From assembly GCF_039523555.1 (NCBI RefSeq), contig NZ_BAAAFN010000020.1:13170-77169 (forward strand): DNA of 64,000 bases, written 5' to 3'. Origin of the DNA: Castellaniella daejeonensis. GTDB taxonomy: Bacteria; Pseudomonadota; Gammaproteobacteria; Burkholderiales; Burkholderiaceae_B. A program made the translations under genes and the position numbers. The notes below the pieces were generated by a model. That model did no database searches, was not told the origin of the DNA, and saw only the letters and a program-made list of their open reading frames with translations. How positions within the stretch are numbered: position 1 is the first letter of the stretch; each line of letters begins with the position of its first letter. Below, in pieces: positions 1 through 9,530 of the stretch.

Positions 1-1527
1 GGCCACGCACCAGTTCAGGGCGTTGGCCGCGTGGCGCATGTCGGTGACCACGGGCGCCAGCAGGTGGGGAATGCCTTCGTAGACGGACATTTCCAGCATC
101 TTGGGATCGATCAGGATCAGGCGCACCTGGCTGGCGTCCGCCTTGTAGAGCAGCGACAGGATCATGGCGTTGATCCCGACCGATTTGCCCGAACCCGTGG
201 TGCCCGCCACCAGCAAGTGGGGCATCTTCGCCAGGTCGGCCACCACCGGGTTGCCGGCGATGTCCTTGCCCAGCGCCATGGTCAGCAGGGACGCGCTGCT
301 GTGGTAGACCTGGGACCCCAGGATTTCCGACAGGCGCACCACCTGGCGGCGCGGGTTGGGCAATTCCAGCCCCATCAGGTTCTTGCCCGGTATGGTTTCC
401 ACCACCCGGATGCGCACCAGGCTGAGCGCGCGGGCCAGGTCCTTGGCCAGGTTGACGATCTGGCTGCCCTTGACGCCGGTGGCCGGTTCGATTTCGTAGC
501 GCGTGATGACCGGCCCGGCCTGGGCGGCCACGACGGTGACGCTGACGCCGAAATCGGACAGCTTCTTCTCGATCAGGCGCGAGGTGAATTCGATGGTTTC
601 CGGGGAAACGGTTTCCTGCGAGGGCTCGACGGGATCCAGCAGCGACAGGGCCGGCAGGCTGCCCGCCATCGCGGGGTCTTCGCGCGCGGTGAACAGGGCC
701 TGCTGCTTTTCCTGCTGGACGCGCGGCGACTTGGGCACGGAAGTGACGGTGGGCTCGATGCGCACCGGCTGCTCATGCACCAGCTGGGTCTGGCGGGTTT
801 CGACGATTTCCTGGCGCTCGGCCTGCGCCGTGACGCCCACTCGGCGGTCTTGCCAGGCGTTCTTCAGATCCCACAGGCGGCGCCAGGCAAGCTCGATGGC
901 ATAGCCGACGCGCTCGGAGACGTTGAGCCACGAAAAACCGAAGAACAGGCTGGAACCCATCACGATGAAGGCCAGCAGCAGCAGGGTGCTGCCCGCCCCG
1001 CCCAACAGCTGGGCCAGGCCGTCGGCCAGCAGCCGGCCGAGCTGGCCGCCCGCCCCGGCGGGCAGGCCGGCGCCCCAGGCTTTCAGCCGCAGGGCCTCGA
1101 TCCCCATGCAGCCCAGAAACAGCAGGGTATAGCCGATGCCGACTTCCCAGCGCACGCGGGGCAGCAGTTCCGGGACCCGGTTGGGCAGAACCGCACGCGA
1201 CAGGCGGTAGAAGCCGGCCGCCACCCGGCGCAACAGCAGCAGCACCAGCAACCAGGCGGATGCGCCGCACAGGTACAGCAGCAGGTCGGCGACGTAGGCG
1301 CCGAAGGTGCCGCCCCAGTTGCGCACGGTGCCGCCATGGACGGAATGGGACCAGCCCGGATCGGTGCGGGTCCAGGTGGCCAGCACCAGGACCAGCCAGC
1401 ACGCCAGGGCGGCAAGCAGCACCCAGCGGGCCTCGCGGAACAGGCCCGACAGGCGTGTCTGCAGGGGCGAGGGGCCGTTGCGCACGTTGCGGGAGGAGCG
1501 TGTGGGGGTCGCCGGAATTCTTGCCAT
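1..1527 (-). CDS. ftsK: DNA translocase FtsK (C-terminal part outside window)
   Basis: Hexameric ATPase that pumps chromosomal DNA through the closing septum and activates XerCD at dif. The visible 509 codons start at ATG 1525-1527 and hold an N-terminal membrane region with several hydrophobic segments (roughly residues 35-190), a charged linker, and the motor domain with Walker A GTTGSGKS and the following LILIDPKMLEMS strand. The rest of the motor and the gamma DNA-reading domain lie beyond the left edge. It is divergent from trxB with only 45 bp between them. The membrane part plus Walker A make FtsK/SpoIIIE the only sensible family. Confidence 0.93.
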   Translation of the reverse strand, partial: MARIPATPTRSSRNVRNGPSPLQTRLSGLFREARWVLLAALACWLVLVLATWTRTDPGWSHSVHGGTVRNWGGTFGAYVADLLLYLCGASAWLLVLLLLRRVAAGFYRLSRAVLPNRVPELLPRVRWEVGIGYTLLFLGCMGIEALRLKAWGAGLPAGAGGQLGRLLADGLAQLLGGAGSTLLLLAFIVMGSSLFFGFSWLNVSERVGYAIELAWRRLWDLKNAWQDRRVGVTAQAERQEIVETRQTQLVHEQPVRIEPTVTSVPKSPRVQQEKQQALFTAREDPAMAGSLPALSLLDPVEPSQETVSPETIEFTSRLIEKKLSDFGVSVTVVAAQAGPVITRYEIEPATGVKGSQIVNLAKDLARALSLVRIRVVETIPGKNLMGLELPNPRRQVVRLSEILGSQVYHSSASLLTMALGKDIAGNPVVADLAKMPHLLVAGTTGSGKSVGINAMILSLLYKADASQVRLILIDPKMLEMSVYEGIPHLLAPVVTDMRHAANALNWCVA

Positions 1528-1572
1528 CGCATCATTATAATTGCGGGGTCAATATCGAACGGATTTTCAGCG

Positions 1573-2532
1573 ATGTCCAGCGCAAAACACGCCAAACTGA
1601 TGATTCTCGGGTCAGGCCCCGCGGGCTACACGGCCGCCGTCTACGCCGCGCGCGCCAACCTGTCCCCGGTGCTGGTCACCGGCCTGGAACAGGGCGGTCA
1701 GCTGATGACCACCACCGAGGTCGACAACTGGCCGGCCGACGTCGCCGGCGTCCAGGGCCCCGACCTGATGCAGCGCTTCATGGAACACGCCCAGCGCTTC
1801 AACACGGAAATGGTGTTCGACCACATCGCGAGCGTGGACCTGTCCAAGCGGCCCTTCACGCTGACCGGCGACACGGGCGCAACCTACACCTGCGACGCGC
1901 TGATCATCGCCACGGGCGCCTCGGCACAATACCTGGGCCTGCCGTCCGAGCAATCCTTCATGGGCCGCGGCGTGTCGGCCTGCGCCACCTGCGACGGCTT
2001 CTTCTACAAGAACCAGGACGTGGTCGTGGTCGGCGGCGGCAACACCGCCGTCGAAGAAGCCCTGTACCTGTCCAACATCTGCCGCACCGTCACCCTGGTG
2101 CACCGCCGCGACAAGTTCCGCGCCGAGCCGATCCTGGTCGACAAGCTGATGGAAAAGGTCGAACACGGCAACATGCGCCTGGCGCTGTTCCGCGAACTGG
2201 ACGAGGTCCTGGGCGACGATACCGGAGTCACCGGCGTGCGCCTGCGCGACAATCGCAGCGGCACGACCGAGGAACTCGCCGTCACCGGCGTCTTCATCGC
2301 CATCGGCCACAAACCCAACACGGCGATCTTCGAAGGCCAACTCGCCATGGAAAATGGCTATATCGTCACCCGCAGCGGCCTGCAGGGCCTGGCCACCATG
2401 ACTTCCGTGCCCGGCGTCTTCGCCGCGGGCGACGTGCAGGATCACGTCTACCGCCAGGCCATCACCAGCGCCGGCACCGGCTGCATGGCGGCCCTGGACG
2501 CCCAACGCTGGCTGGAGAACGAAGGCCTCTAA
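1573..2532 (+). CDS. trxB: Thioredoxin-disulfide reductase
   Basis: FAD enzyme that uses NADPH to reduce thioredoxin in the cytoplasm. The 319-residue length is normal. An N-terminal FAD motif (LGSGPAGYTAA), the redox centre CATC within SACATCDGFF, the NADPH-binding motif VVGGGNTAVEEA with the following HRRDKFRA, and the C-terminal FAD motif GVFAAGDVQD are all present. The start is ATG 1573. The next gene starts at the base after its stop codon, so the two are probably co-transcribed and translationally coupled. Confidence 0.96.
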   Translation: MSSAKHAKLMILGSGPAGYTAAVYAARANLSPVLVTGLEQGGQLMTTTEVDNWPADVAGVQGPDLMQRFMEHAQRFNTEMVFDHIASVDLSKRPFTLTGDTGATYTCDALIIATGASAQYLGLPSEQSFMGRGVSACATCDGFFYKNQDVVVVGGGNTAVEEALYLSNICRTVTLVHRRDKFRAEPILVDKLMEKVEHGNMRLALFRELDEVLGDDTGVTGVRLRDNRSGTTEELAVTGVFIAIGHKPNTAIFEGQLAMENGYIVTRSGLQGLATMTSVPGVFAAGDVQDHVYRQAITSAGTGCMAALDAQRWLENEGL

Positions 2533-3225
2533 GTGAAGACAGCCAAGTCTTCCCTGGCCGACCTGCGCCGCCTGCGCGCCGAAGCGGCCGCCGCGCCGCC
2601 GCCCGCCAGCACACCGCCAGCGGCGGCCCAGCCGCCCAGGCCGGCCGCGATCCCGGCACTGGATCCGGCCGACCGCGCCCTGTTCCGCCAGGCCATGCGT
2701 TTCGTGCAGCCCCTGCCCGACCATGGCCCCCGTGCCCGGGCCGGCGGGCCGCAGCGCGATCCCGAACCCCTGCTGCAGGCCCGGCGCCTGCATGCGCAGG
2801 GCGCTGCCGAAGCACGGACGGCGGCCCCGCCCGCCCACCGGCAACGGCGCAAGCCCCCCGCCTTCGATCCCGAAGCCGGCGCCTTCCTGCAGGCGGGCTG
2901 CGGCCCGGACCTGCTGCGCGGACTGCGGCGCGGCAAATGGATCCCACAGGCATCCCTGGACCTGCACGGCAGCACCCTGGAACAGTCCATCGAACGCCTG
3001 GACCGGTTCCTGGCATCCTGCCTGGAACACGACATCCGCTGCGTGCGCATCATCCATGGCAAGGGCATCGGATCGCGCCAGGGCGAACCCGTCCTGAAGG
3101 ATGCGGTCCGCCGGCACCTGTGCCGCCTGGAAGCCGTCCAGGCCTGGGTCCAGTGCGGCGAGCACGATGGCGGCGAAGGCGCGCTGCACGCCTTGCTGCG
3201 CCTGGCCCCCGCAGGGCGGGACTGA
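2533..3225 (+). CDS. Smr-domain protein (MutS2 C-terminal-like nuclease domain)
   Basis: Starts at GTG 2533 directly after the trxB stop. The 230-residue protein has a long low-complexity Ala/Pro-rich N-terminal half and a C-terminal Smr domain recognised by LDLHG (about residue 139) and the HGKGIGS loop. Smr domains bind nucleic acid and many have nicking endonuclease activity; the actual substrate here is unknown. Stand-alone Smr proteins are usual in beta- and gammaproteobacteria, and nothing looks broken. Confidence 0.85.
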   Translation: MKTAKSSLADLRRLRAEAAAAPPPASTPPAAAQPPRPAAIPALDPADRALFRQAMRFVQPLPDHGPRARAGGPQRDPEPLLQARRLHAQGAAEARTAAPPAHRQRRKPPAFDPEAGAFLQAGCGPDLLRGLRRGKWIPQASLDLHGSTLEQSIERLDRFLASCLEHDIRCVRIIHGKGIGSRQGEPVLKDAVRRHLCRLEAVQAWVQCGEHDGGEGALHALLRLAPAGRD

Positions 3226-3282
3226 GCAAGCCGCCCCGGCCCGGTCCGGCAACGCGTCCTCTTTCTTTTCCGGAGCATTCCG

Positions 3283-3618
3283 ATGAGCCTCAGCTGGATC
3301 TATCTTGGCATCGCCATCCTGGCCGAAGTCGCCGCCACATCCGCCCTGAAGGTCTCGGACGGCTTCACGCGCCCCCTGCCCTCGGCGATCACCGCCATCG
3401 GCTACGGGCTGGCGTTCTACCTGCTCGCCCTGGCATTGAAGACCATCCCCGTGGGCATCGCCTACGCCGTCTGGTCCGGCGTGGGCATCGTGGCCATCGC
3501 CATCATCGGTTACTTCGTCTTCGGCCAGGCGCTGGACGCCGCCGCGCTGATCGGCATCGGCCTGATCCTGGCCGGCGTGCTGGTGCTGAACGTGTTTTCG
3601 GGTTCAGGCGGGCACTGA
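3283..3618 (+). CDS. Small multidrug resistance (SMR) efflux protein, EmrE-like
   Basis: A 111-residue, four-helix inner-membrane protein. The membrane-embedded glutamate is present in helix 1 (AEVAATSALK), and helix 3 carries the YAVWSGVG motif with the conserved Trp, typical of quaternary-ammonium/multidrug exporters rather than guanidinium (SugE/Gdx) types. It works by proton antiport as a dimer. The start has an adequate SD (TTCCGGAGC upstream of 3283). Its 3' end overlaps the convergent speDE gene by 15 bp. Confidence 0.9.
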   Translation: MSLSWIYLGIAILAEVAATSALKVSDGFTRPLPSAITAIGYGLAFYLLALALKTIPVGIAYAVWSGVGIVAIAIIGYFVFGQALDAAALIGIGLILAGVLVLNVFSGSGGH

Positions 3619-4860
3619 GACCGGCCGGGGCAGCAGCAGCCGGTAACGCGCCGGCAGGGCGAACAGAGCCCCATGGAATTCAGGGCTGTAGACCTGCAGG
3701 TCGCCGATTCCCCGGGCGTGCAGGCGCGCCTGGATTTCCCGGGCGGGCAGGCCGACGGGATCGAGCGTATCCGAAGCCACCGCCAGGGCCCAGTACGAAC
3801 CGTACAGGGGAATGTGCAGGCCATAGGGGTGCACCTGCGGGAAGACCTCGCCCAGCGCCGACGCCAGGCCGGAAACCTGGTCCGGCTCGTGGAACGGCGC
3901 GCCCAGGTGCAGGACCAGGGCGCCGCCCGGCGCCAGGACGGCCCGGCAATCTTCGAAGAAGGCCTGCGTGTACAGCGGCCCGGCCGGCGTTTCGGGATCC
4001 GTGAGATCCAGGTAGACCAGGTCGAAGACCTGACCGCATCCGCGCACGAAGGCGGCACCGTCCTGGATGCGGATATCCGCCCGGGGGTCGTCCAGGCTGC
4101 CCCGGTGGATGGATTTCAGATGTTCCCGCGCCGCCGCCACCACGCCGCCGTCGAGTTCCACCAGGGTCGCGGATTCGATGCTGCGGTGCTTCAGCAGTTC
4201 TTCCAGGGCGCCGCCGTCGCCCCCGCCGACGATCAGCGCCCGCCGGGGCGCGGGATGCGCCAGCGCCGCCGGATGGATCAGGGCCTCGTGGTAGAACGCC
4301 TCGTCGGCTTCCGAAGTCATCAGGTGGCCGTCCAGGCGCAGGGTCGTGCCCAGCTCGCGGGATTCGAGCACTTCGAGCCGCTGCAGGCCGGTATCGCACG
4401 CCAGCACCCGCCGATCGAAGCGGAATCCGTACACACTGTGCTCGTTGAGCGATTCCAGCAGGGGTTCGCCAGGCTGCGCGGGGCCGTCGCGATCTCCGCG
4501 CATCAGGCGCTGGCGCTGGCAGTCTTTCGGGGCGAACAGGGATTCGAGCGCGGCCATCAGGCGTTCCGCCCGGGCGGAGTTGTCCGTCTCGAAATTGCAG
4601 ACGTAGACGTCCAGCGTCACGCCGCCGCGTTCCGGCCACGTATGGACCGCCAGGTGGGACTCGGCCAGGAGCAGCATGCCGGTGACGCCGCCGGGCTGGC
4701 CCTGGTAATCGGGAAAGCGATGCCATTTTTCCCCGACGATGGTCAGGCCGGCATCGAGCGTGGCGCGCCGGCATGAATCGGCCAGTACCGCTTCGTCGGT
4801 CAACAGTGTGGCTTCGGACTGGCAGCGATAGAGATCTGCGGTCAGGTGCAGGCCTTGCAT
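3604..4860 (-). CDS. Fused S-adenosylmethionine decarboxylase / polyamine aminopropyltransferase (SpeD-SpeE)
   Basis: One 418-residue chain carrying both steps of spermidine synthesis. Residues 1-125 are a class-1b SpeD: the processing site LLLAESHLAVHTWPE places the pyruvoyl-forming serine at Ser68, followed by the YVCNFET cysteine region. Residues about 150-415 are a SpeE fold with the SAM-type motif VGGGDGGALEELLKH, VELD, and the catalytic loop DLTDPETPAGPLYTQ. ATG 4858-4860 is preceded by GGAGG. No separate speD or speE is present in the window. Such fusions occur in scattered bacteria; the activity of each half is inferred from the motifs. Confidence 0.9.
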   Translation of the reverse strand: MQGLHLTADLYRCQSEATLLTDEAVLADSCRRATLDAGLTIVGEKWHRFPDYQGQPGGVTGMLLLAESHLAVHTWPERGGVTLDVYVCNFETDNSARAERLMAALESLFAPKDCQRQRLMRGDRDGPAQPGEPLLESLNEHSVYGFRFDRRVLACDTGLQRLEVLESRELGTTLRLDGHLMTSEADEAFYHEALIHPAALAHPAPRRALIVGGGDGGALEELLKHRSIESATLVELDGGVVAAAREHLKSIHRGSLDDPRADIRIQDGAAFVRGCGQVFDLVYLDLTDPETPAGPLYTQAFFEDCRAVLAPGGALVLHLGAPFHEPDQVSGLASALGEVFPQVHPYGLHIPLYGSYWALAVASDTLDPVGLPAREIQARLHARGIGDLQVYSPEFHGALFALPARYRLLLPRPVSVPA

Positions 4861-5240
4861 GATGGCATCCTCCGGATCAAGGAATCGCGCGCCGTGCGCG
4901 GATGAAACGGCCCTGCGGGCACCCCGGCAATCGGGGCCCGCCGCATCCGTTTTTTGATGGGGAAATCAGAAGATGATAGGCGAAGACAGGTGTTGAATCA
5001 AGAAAGCACAAGAAAAGCGCAGAAAAGCAAAACCGCCGGGGAGTGGATGAGCCGGGGAGGATTCGATTCATCCCCCCGAAATGGATCGGGGCCGACGATT
5101 GTGTCGTCGGCCCCGCCAGATTTCTGTTTTTATGGGTACTGCCACAAATGAAAGCGCCATCTCCGTGGCGCCAGTGCCCAGCAGGGCTGTCTCCTCACCT
5201 GCATGGGCTGCATTATGCCGCCTGCTCCCGCAAATGACAC
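4861..5240. other. Non-coding gap between the speDE fusion and the GGDEF-EAL gene
   Basis: 380 bp with no convincing gene. The small reading frames here lack homology-like composition or start signals. It contains the leader and SD of the speDE gene at its left end and one strong perfect stem-loop at 5087-5115 (listed separately). Confidence 0.6.
5087..5115. terminator. Perfect 12-bp stem-loop, possible terminator
   Basis: A 12-bp perfect inverted repeat (CGGGGCCGACGA at 5087-5098 and its complement at 5104-5115) encloses a 5-base loop. Rightward it is followed at a distance by a T-rich run (TTTCTGTTTTT); leftward there is no clear U-run. It lies between two leftward genes, so it may end the GGDEF-EAL transcript factor-dependently or by structure alone. 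Confidence 0.45.
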
Positions 5241-7811
5241 CTAGGGAAGTCCCGTAGCCGGGACCGGCTCGCCAAACAGAAAGCCCTGTCCGTGGACACA
5301 CCCCATGGACAGCAGCACGTCTCGCTGCGCGTCGGTTTCCACGCCTTCGGCGACCACATCCAGATCCAGCGAGGCGGCCAGGCTGAGCACGGCCGATACG
5401 ATGGCGGTGCTGCGCTGCTGCGCCCCCCGACCCAGCGGCGCGATGAAGGAACGGTCGATCTTCAGCGTGCGCAGCGGAAAGCGGTGCACGTGACTGAGCG
5501 AGGAATAGCCGGTGCCGAAATCGTCCAGGGCGATGCGCACGCCGGCTTCGTGCAGGCTGCCCAGGATCTGGGCCGCCGCACCGGGATCCGACAACAAGGA
5601 GCTTTCGGTGACTTCGACGCACAGCCGGTCCACCGCGACGCCGGCCCATGCCGCCAGGTCCAGCAGGCGCCGGGGGAAATTCCGGCTGTGGAAATGGCAG
5701 GGAGAGATATTGATGTTCAATATCTTGTCCCGCCCAAGCAAATCGGGCGCCGCCTGGCAGGCCAGCCGGTACATGTGCCAGTCGATCGTCTCGATCAGGC
5801 CGGTCTCCTCGGCCGCCGGCAGGAACCGGCCGGGCGCCAGCAGGCCAAGCTCGGGATGCCGCCAGCGGATCAGGGCTTCGTAACCGATGACGTCGCCGTC
5901 GGCCAGGCGCACGATGGGCTGGAAATAAGATTCGAACTGCCCTTTTTCCAGCGCGTTCCGCATCTGCTGCTCCAGGTCGAGCACGTTCATCGCCGATGCG
6001 TGCAGGGACTCGTCGAACAGCACGAAGCGCTGGCGGCCCGCGGCCTTGGCCCGGTACAGGGCGGTGTCGGCGTCGTGCAGCAACTGGTCGACCGTCCGGT
6101 AGGACGGATTGCTCATCGCGATGCCGATGCTGACCGAGACGTGCAGCTGGCGGCCGCCCACTTCGATGGCCGCCGCCATGCGGGCCTGGATGCGCTCGGC
6201 GACCATGCAGGCCTGGGAAGGCTGCAGGCAGTGTTCGAGCAGCACGGCGAACTCGTCGCCCGAAAGCCGGCCCGCGATATCGGGCGCCCGCACGCATTCG
6301 GCCATCCGGGCCGAGACGATGCGCAGGACTTCGTCGCCCACGCCATGCCCCAGGCCGTCGTTGAACAGCTTGAAGCGATCCACATCCAGGTACAGCAAGG
6401 CAAACCCGCATGCCGGATCGAGCTTCTGCGCGCCGAGCGCGCGTTCCAGGCGTTCGCGCAGGTACAGGCGATTGGGCAGGCCGGTGAGCGAATCGTGCAT
6501 GACCTGGTGCTTCAGCTGCTTCTGTGCCCGTTCCCTGACCGCGATCTGCCGGCGCAATTCCTGCGTGCGTTCCTGCACCCGCTGCTCCAGCTGGGCATTG
6601 AGGGCCTGCAGGGCCTCGGCCTGCTGGCGCCGCTGCAGCGTGTTGGCGATCTGGTAGGACACGAAGGTCAGCAGCTCGGCGTCCTGCTGCGTGTAATACA
6701 GGTCGGAACGATAGCTCTGCACCACGACGACGCCCATCACGCCGCGCGCGCCCATCAGGGGCGCGCCCAGCCAGGACACGGCCGGCGTGCCGTAGGTGGC
6801 CGCGTCCACCTCGCCCTGTGCGATCAGCGCGTTGATCGCGTCCGATTCGAGGCGGATGGTCTGCGCGCAGCGGATCGCGTATTCGCTCATGCCCCGGCCC
6901 ATGGGACGGCGCACGAGCTCGGCGCCCGAACTGTCCACGTAATAGGGGAAGTCCAGCCACTGCCCGTCTTCGGACACCAGCGCAATGCAGAAGCTTTCGA
7001 CATCGAGCAGCTCGCCCACGGCCTGGTGGATGCTGCGGTAGAAAGCCTCGTTGCTCTCCTGTCCGTGGCCGAGCGCGGCGATCCGGTACAGCGTCGCCTG
7101 CAGGTGGACAGCCCGCTCGCTTTCCCGCACCTGCTTCTGCAGCCGGTCGTTGGTCAGGGCCAGTTCACGCGTGCGCTCGGCCACCCGGCGCTCCAGGGCT
7201 TCCTGCCCCAGCTTGCGCTCGACGACGTTCAATACGTGACCGGCCACGAAAGCCAGGACCCGTTCGTCGGATTGGGTGTATTCCCCGCCCTTCTCGTAGC
7301 TCTGCACCGCCAGGACGCCGAAGACCTCGCCGTCGCGGCACATCGGCACCGCCATGAAATCCGCCGAAGGCGTACCGGCCCCGTGCCCCTGCGTCAGACC
7401 CAGGGATCGCGCGATCCGGTCCGACGGCCCGCGCACGGGCCGGGCCAGCTGGATCAGGCGCAAGGTGATGCTGTCGCTCAGCTGCTCGGTGCTGAGTTCC
7501 TGGTCGGGCCGATAGACCTGCCCGTCGGCGACGTCGGAAAAGTAAATGAACCGGATCGTGCCGCGAAGCGGATCACGCAATGCGATGTAGAAATTTTCCG
7601 CATGCATCAACCGGGAGACGATGCGGTGCAGTCCTTCCAGCAGGCGCTGCATGTCCAGCCCGGAGGCTGCCAGGTCGGCGATGGCGAACAGTGCCCGCTG
7701 CAGGTGTTCGGAGTGTTCGAGGCGCTGCGTGGAAGCCCGCAGCCCCTCGACTTGCTCCGTCTCGGTCATCTCCGTCGAGCCCGACGGATCCGTCCGGCGC
7801 TCATGACTCAT
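5241..7811 (-). CDS. GAF-GAF-GGDEF-EAL cyclic-di-GMP signalling protein
   Basis: An 856-residue soluble regulator. Two GAF-like sensor domains (about 40-195 and 235-390) are each followed by a coiled-coil stretch, then a GGDEF domain with the signature RLSGDEFAVLLEH (first Gly replaced by Ser) and an EAL domain. The EAL half keeps the metal and catalytic motifs: YEALIRW, NINISP, ALDDFGTGYSSL, LKIDRSFI and VAEGVET, so phosphodiesterase activity is likely. SGDEF variants may or may not make c-di-GMP. No membrane segments are visible. The gene stands alone. Confidence 0.93.
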   Translation of the reverse strand: MSHERRTDPSGSTEMTETEQVEGLRASTQRLEHSEHLQRALFAIADLAASGLDMQRLLEGLHRIVSRLMHAENFYIALRDPLRGTIRFIYFSDVADGQVYRPDQELSTEQLSDSITLRLIQLARPVRGPSDRIARSLGLTQGHGAGTPSADFMAVPMCRDGEVFGVLAVQSYEKGGEYTQSDERVLAFVAGHVLNVVERKLGQEALERRVAERTRELALTNDRLQKQVRESERAVHLQATLYRIAALGHGQESNEAFYRSIHQAVGELLDVESFCIALVSEDGQWLDFPYYVDSSGAELVRRPMGRGMSEYAIRCAQTIRLESDAINALIAQGEVDAATYGTPAVSWLGAPLMGARGVMGVVVVQSYRSDLYYTQQDAELLTFVSYQIANTLQRRQQAEALQALNAQLEQRVQERTQELRRQIAVRERAQKQLKHQVMHDSLTGLPNRLYLRERLERALGAQKLDPACGFALLYLDVDRFKLFNDGLGHGVGDEVLRIVSARMAECVRAPDIAGRLSGDEFAVLLEHCLQPSQACMVAERIQARMAAAIEVGGRQLHVSVSIGIAMSNPSYRTVDQLLHDADTALYRAKAAGRQRFVLFDESLHASAMNVLDLEQQMRNALEKGQFESYFQPIVRLADGDVIGYEALIRWRHPELGLLAPGRFLPAAEETGLIETIDWHMYRLACQAAPDLLGRDKILNINISPCHFHSRNFPRRLLDLAAWAGVAVDRLCVEVTESSLLSDPGAAAQILGSLHEAGVRIALDDFGTGYSSLSHVHRFPLRTLKIDRSFIAPLGRGAQQRSTAIVSAVLSLAASLDLDVVAEGVETDAQRDVLLSMGCVHGQGFLFGEPVPATGLP

Positions 7812-8094
7812 ACGATCCCCAGCTGCGCAATGCGCCGATCTCTGTCTTTGTTTTCATGAGTATACCGGTCGGTACCCCTCATCCAGAACGGTCAAATCGC
7901 AAAAAAACAGGAGAAATCTGCCGCTTGCCGGCGGGATCGGCGATATTCATCCGGGCCTGTCCGCCCAAAGAGATGGCGCCGGGGTCATCATGCCCGGCGA
8001 ATGCACGACATCAGCCCCACCCAATGAGGCGGACCGGCATCCTCCGATAGGATTGGGTGGCCCGATAGACGACATCATTCAATCAGACCCGCCC

Positions 8095-9456
8095 ATGACT
8101 CCATCATCCCGCACTCTCTGGATCCGCGACCCGCTTGCCTGTCCGGTCGAAGCCGCCGCGGGGGGCGTCGTCGTCTCGGGCGCACGCATCGTCGAGCAGG
8201 TGCCCGCCGGCGGCCGGCCACGGATGCAGCCCGATGAAATCTTCGATGCTTCGGAACACGTCCTGCTGCCCGGCCTGGTCAACACGCACCATCACTTCTA
8301 CCAGACGCTGACGCGCGCCTACTCTCCCGCCCTGAACAAGCCCCTGTTCCCCTGGCTGACGACGCTCTACGACGTCTGGGCCGGGCTGGACGACGAGCAG
8401 TTGCGCGTGGCCAGCGAACTGGCCATGGTGGAACTGCTGATGTCCGGCTGCACCACCGTGGCCGACCATCACTACGTTTTCTCGGGCGCGCTGCGTCACG
8501 CCATCGACAGCCAGGCGCAGGCCGCTCGCGAACTGGGTGTCAGGGCGGCGCTCACCCGGGGCTCGATGAGCGTGGGGCGAGACGCGGGCGGCCTGCCACC
8601 GCAATCCGTCGTCCAGGACGAACAGACGATCCTGGACGACAGCGAACGCCTGATCCGGCAATACCATGAGCGCGAAGACGGCGCCATGATCACCGTCGCC
8701 CTGGCGCCCTGCTCTCCGTTCTCGGTCAGCCGCGACCTGATGCACGCCAGCGCCCGCCTGGCCGAACGCCACGACGTGCGCCTGCATACCCACCTGGCGG
8801 AAACCGAGGACGAGACCGCCTACTGCCTGCGCCTGTTCGGCATGCGGCCGCTGGACTACCTGGATGACTGCGACTGGCTGTCGAGCCGGACCTGGCTGGC
8901 CCATGGCATCCACTTCAACGACGACGAAATCCAGCGGCTCGGGCGCGCCGGCACCGGAATCGCCCACTGCCCTTCATCGAACATGGTGCTGGGCAGCGGC
9001 CTGTGCCGCACCCTGGAACTCGAAGCGGCCGGCGCGCCGGTCGGCCTGGCCGTGGACGGCTCGGCTTCCAACGATCACTCGAACCTGGCCCAGGAAATGC
9101 GCCAGGCTCTGCTGCTGGGCCGTCTGCGCTACACGCCTGACCGAGTCACCCATCAGGCCGTCATCCGCTGGGCGACGCAGGGTTCGGCCCGCTGTCTGGG
9201 CCGCACCGACATCGGTGGGCTGGAGGCAGGCCAGCAGGCGGATCTTGCGTTGTTCCGGCTCGACGGCCTGCGCTTTTCCGGCGCCGAGAACCCCCTGGCC
9301 GCACTGCTGCTGTGCGGCGCCGACCGGGCCGACCGCGTGATGGTCGCCGGGCGCTGGCGCGTCCGCGACGGATTGCCCGACGGAGTCGACCTGGATGCGC
9401 TGCGCGGCCGCCACGAAACCGCCGCCCGGCGCCTGCGGCAGCACATGCGCCAATAA
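8095..9456 (+). CDS. 8-oxoguanine deaminase / hydroxydechloroatrazine hydrolase-type amidohydrolase
   Basis: Zinc amidohydrolase of the AtzB/TrzN/guanine-deaminase superfamily, 453 residues from ATG 8095. Metal ligands are visible as the VNTHHHFYQTL motif (HxH), THLAETEDE (His), LAHGIHFND (His) and the C-terminal VDGSASND (Asp). This subfamily commonly deaminates 8-oxoguanine or isocytosine-like substrates; the exact substrate cannot be read from sequence. A purine permease follows 74 bp downstream on the same strand, which supports a nucleobase substrate. Confidence 0.82.
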   Translation: MTPSSRTLWIRDPLACPVEAAAGGVVVSGARIVEQVPAGGRPRMQPDEIFDASEHVLLPGLVNTHHHFYQTLTRAYSPALNKPLFPWLTTLYDVWAGLDDEQLRVASELAMVELLMSGCTTVADHHYVFSGALRHAIDSQAQAARELGVRAALTRGSMSVGRDAGGLPPQSVVQDEQTILDDSERLIRQYHEREDGAMITVALAPCSPFSVSRDLMHASARLAERHDVRLHTHLAETEDETAYCLRLFGMRPLDYLDDCDWLSSRTWLAHGIHFNDDEIQRLGRAGTGIAHCPSSNMVLGSGLCRTLELEAAGAPVGLAVDGSASNDHSNLAQEMRQALLLGRLRYTPDRVTHQAVIRWATQGSARCLGRTDIGGLEAGQQADLALFRLDGLRFSGAENPLAALLLCGADRADRVMVAGRWRVRDGLPDGVDLDALRGRHETAARRLRQHMRQ

Positions 9457-9530
9457 GCTCTTTTGCCCCCAAGGCCGGCACTTGCAGACCGGCCGGAACA
9501 TCCACCATAAATCCAACAGGAGACATCTCG

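Noticed and set aside
31..2532. An 833-residue rightward frame running through ftsK and trxB
   Set aside because: Its first two thirds is an antisense shadow of ftsK, common in high-GC DNA; only the trxB part from 1573 is real.
4877..5237. Small reading frames between speDE and the GGDEF-EAL gene
   Set aside because: No SD, no family resemblance, and they overlap the strong hairpin.
5292..7859. An 855-residue rightward frame antisense to the GGDEF-EAL gene
   Set aside because: It mirrors the codon pattern of the real gene and shows no domain.
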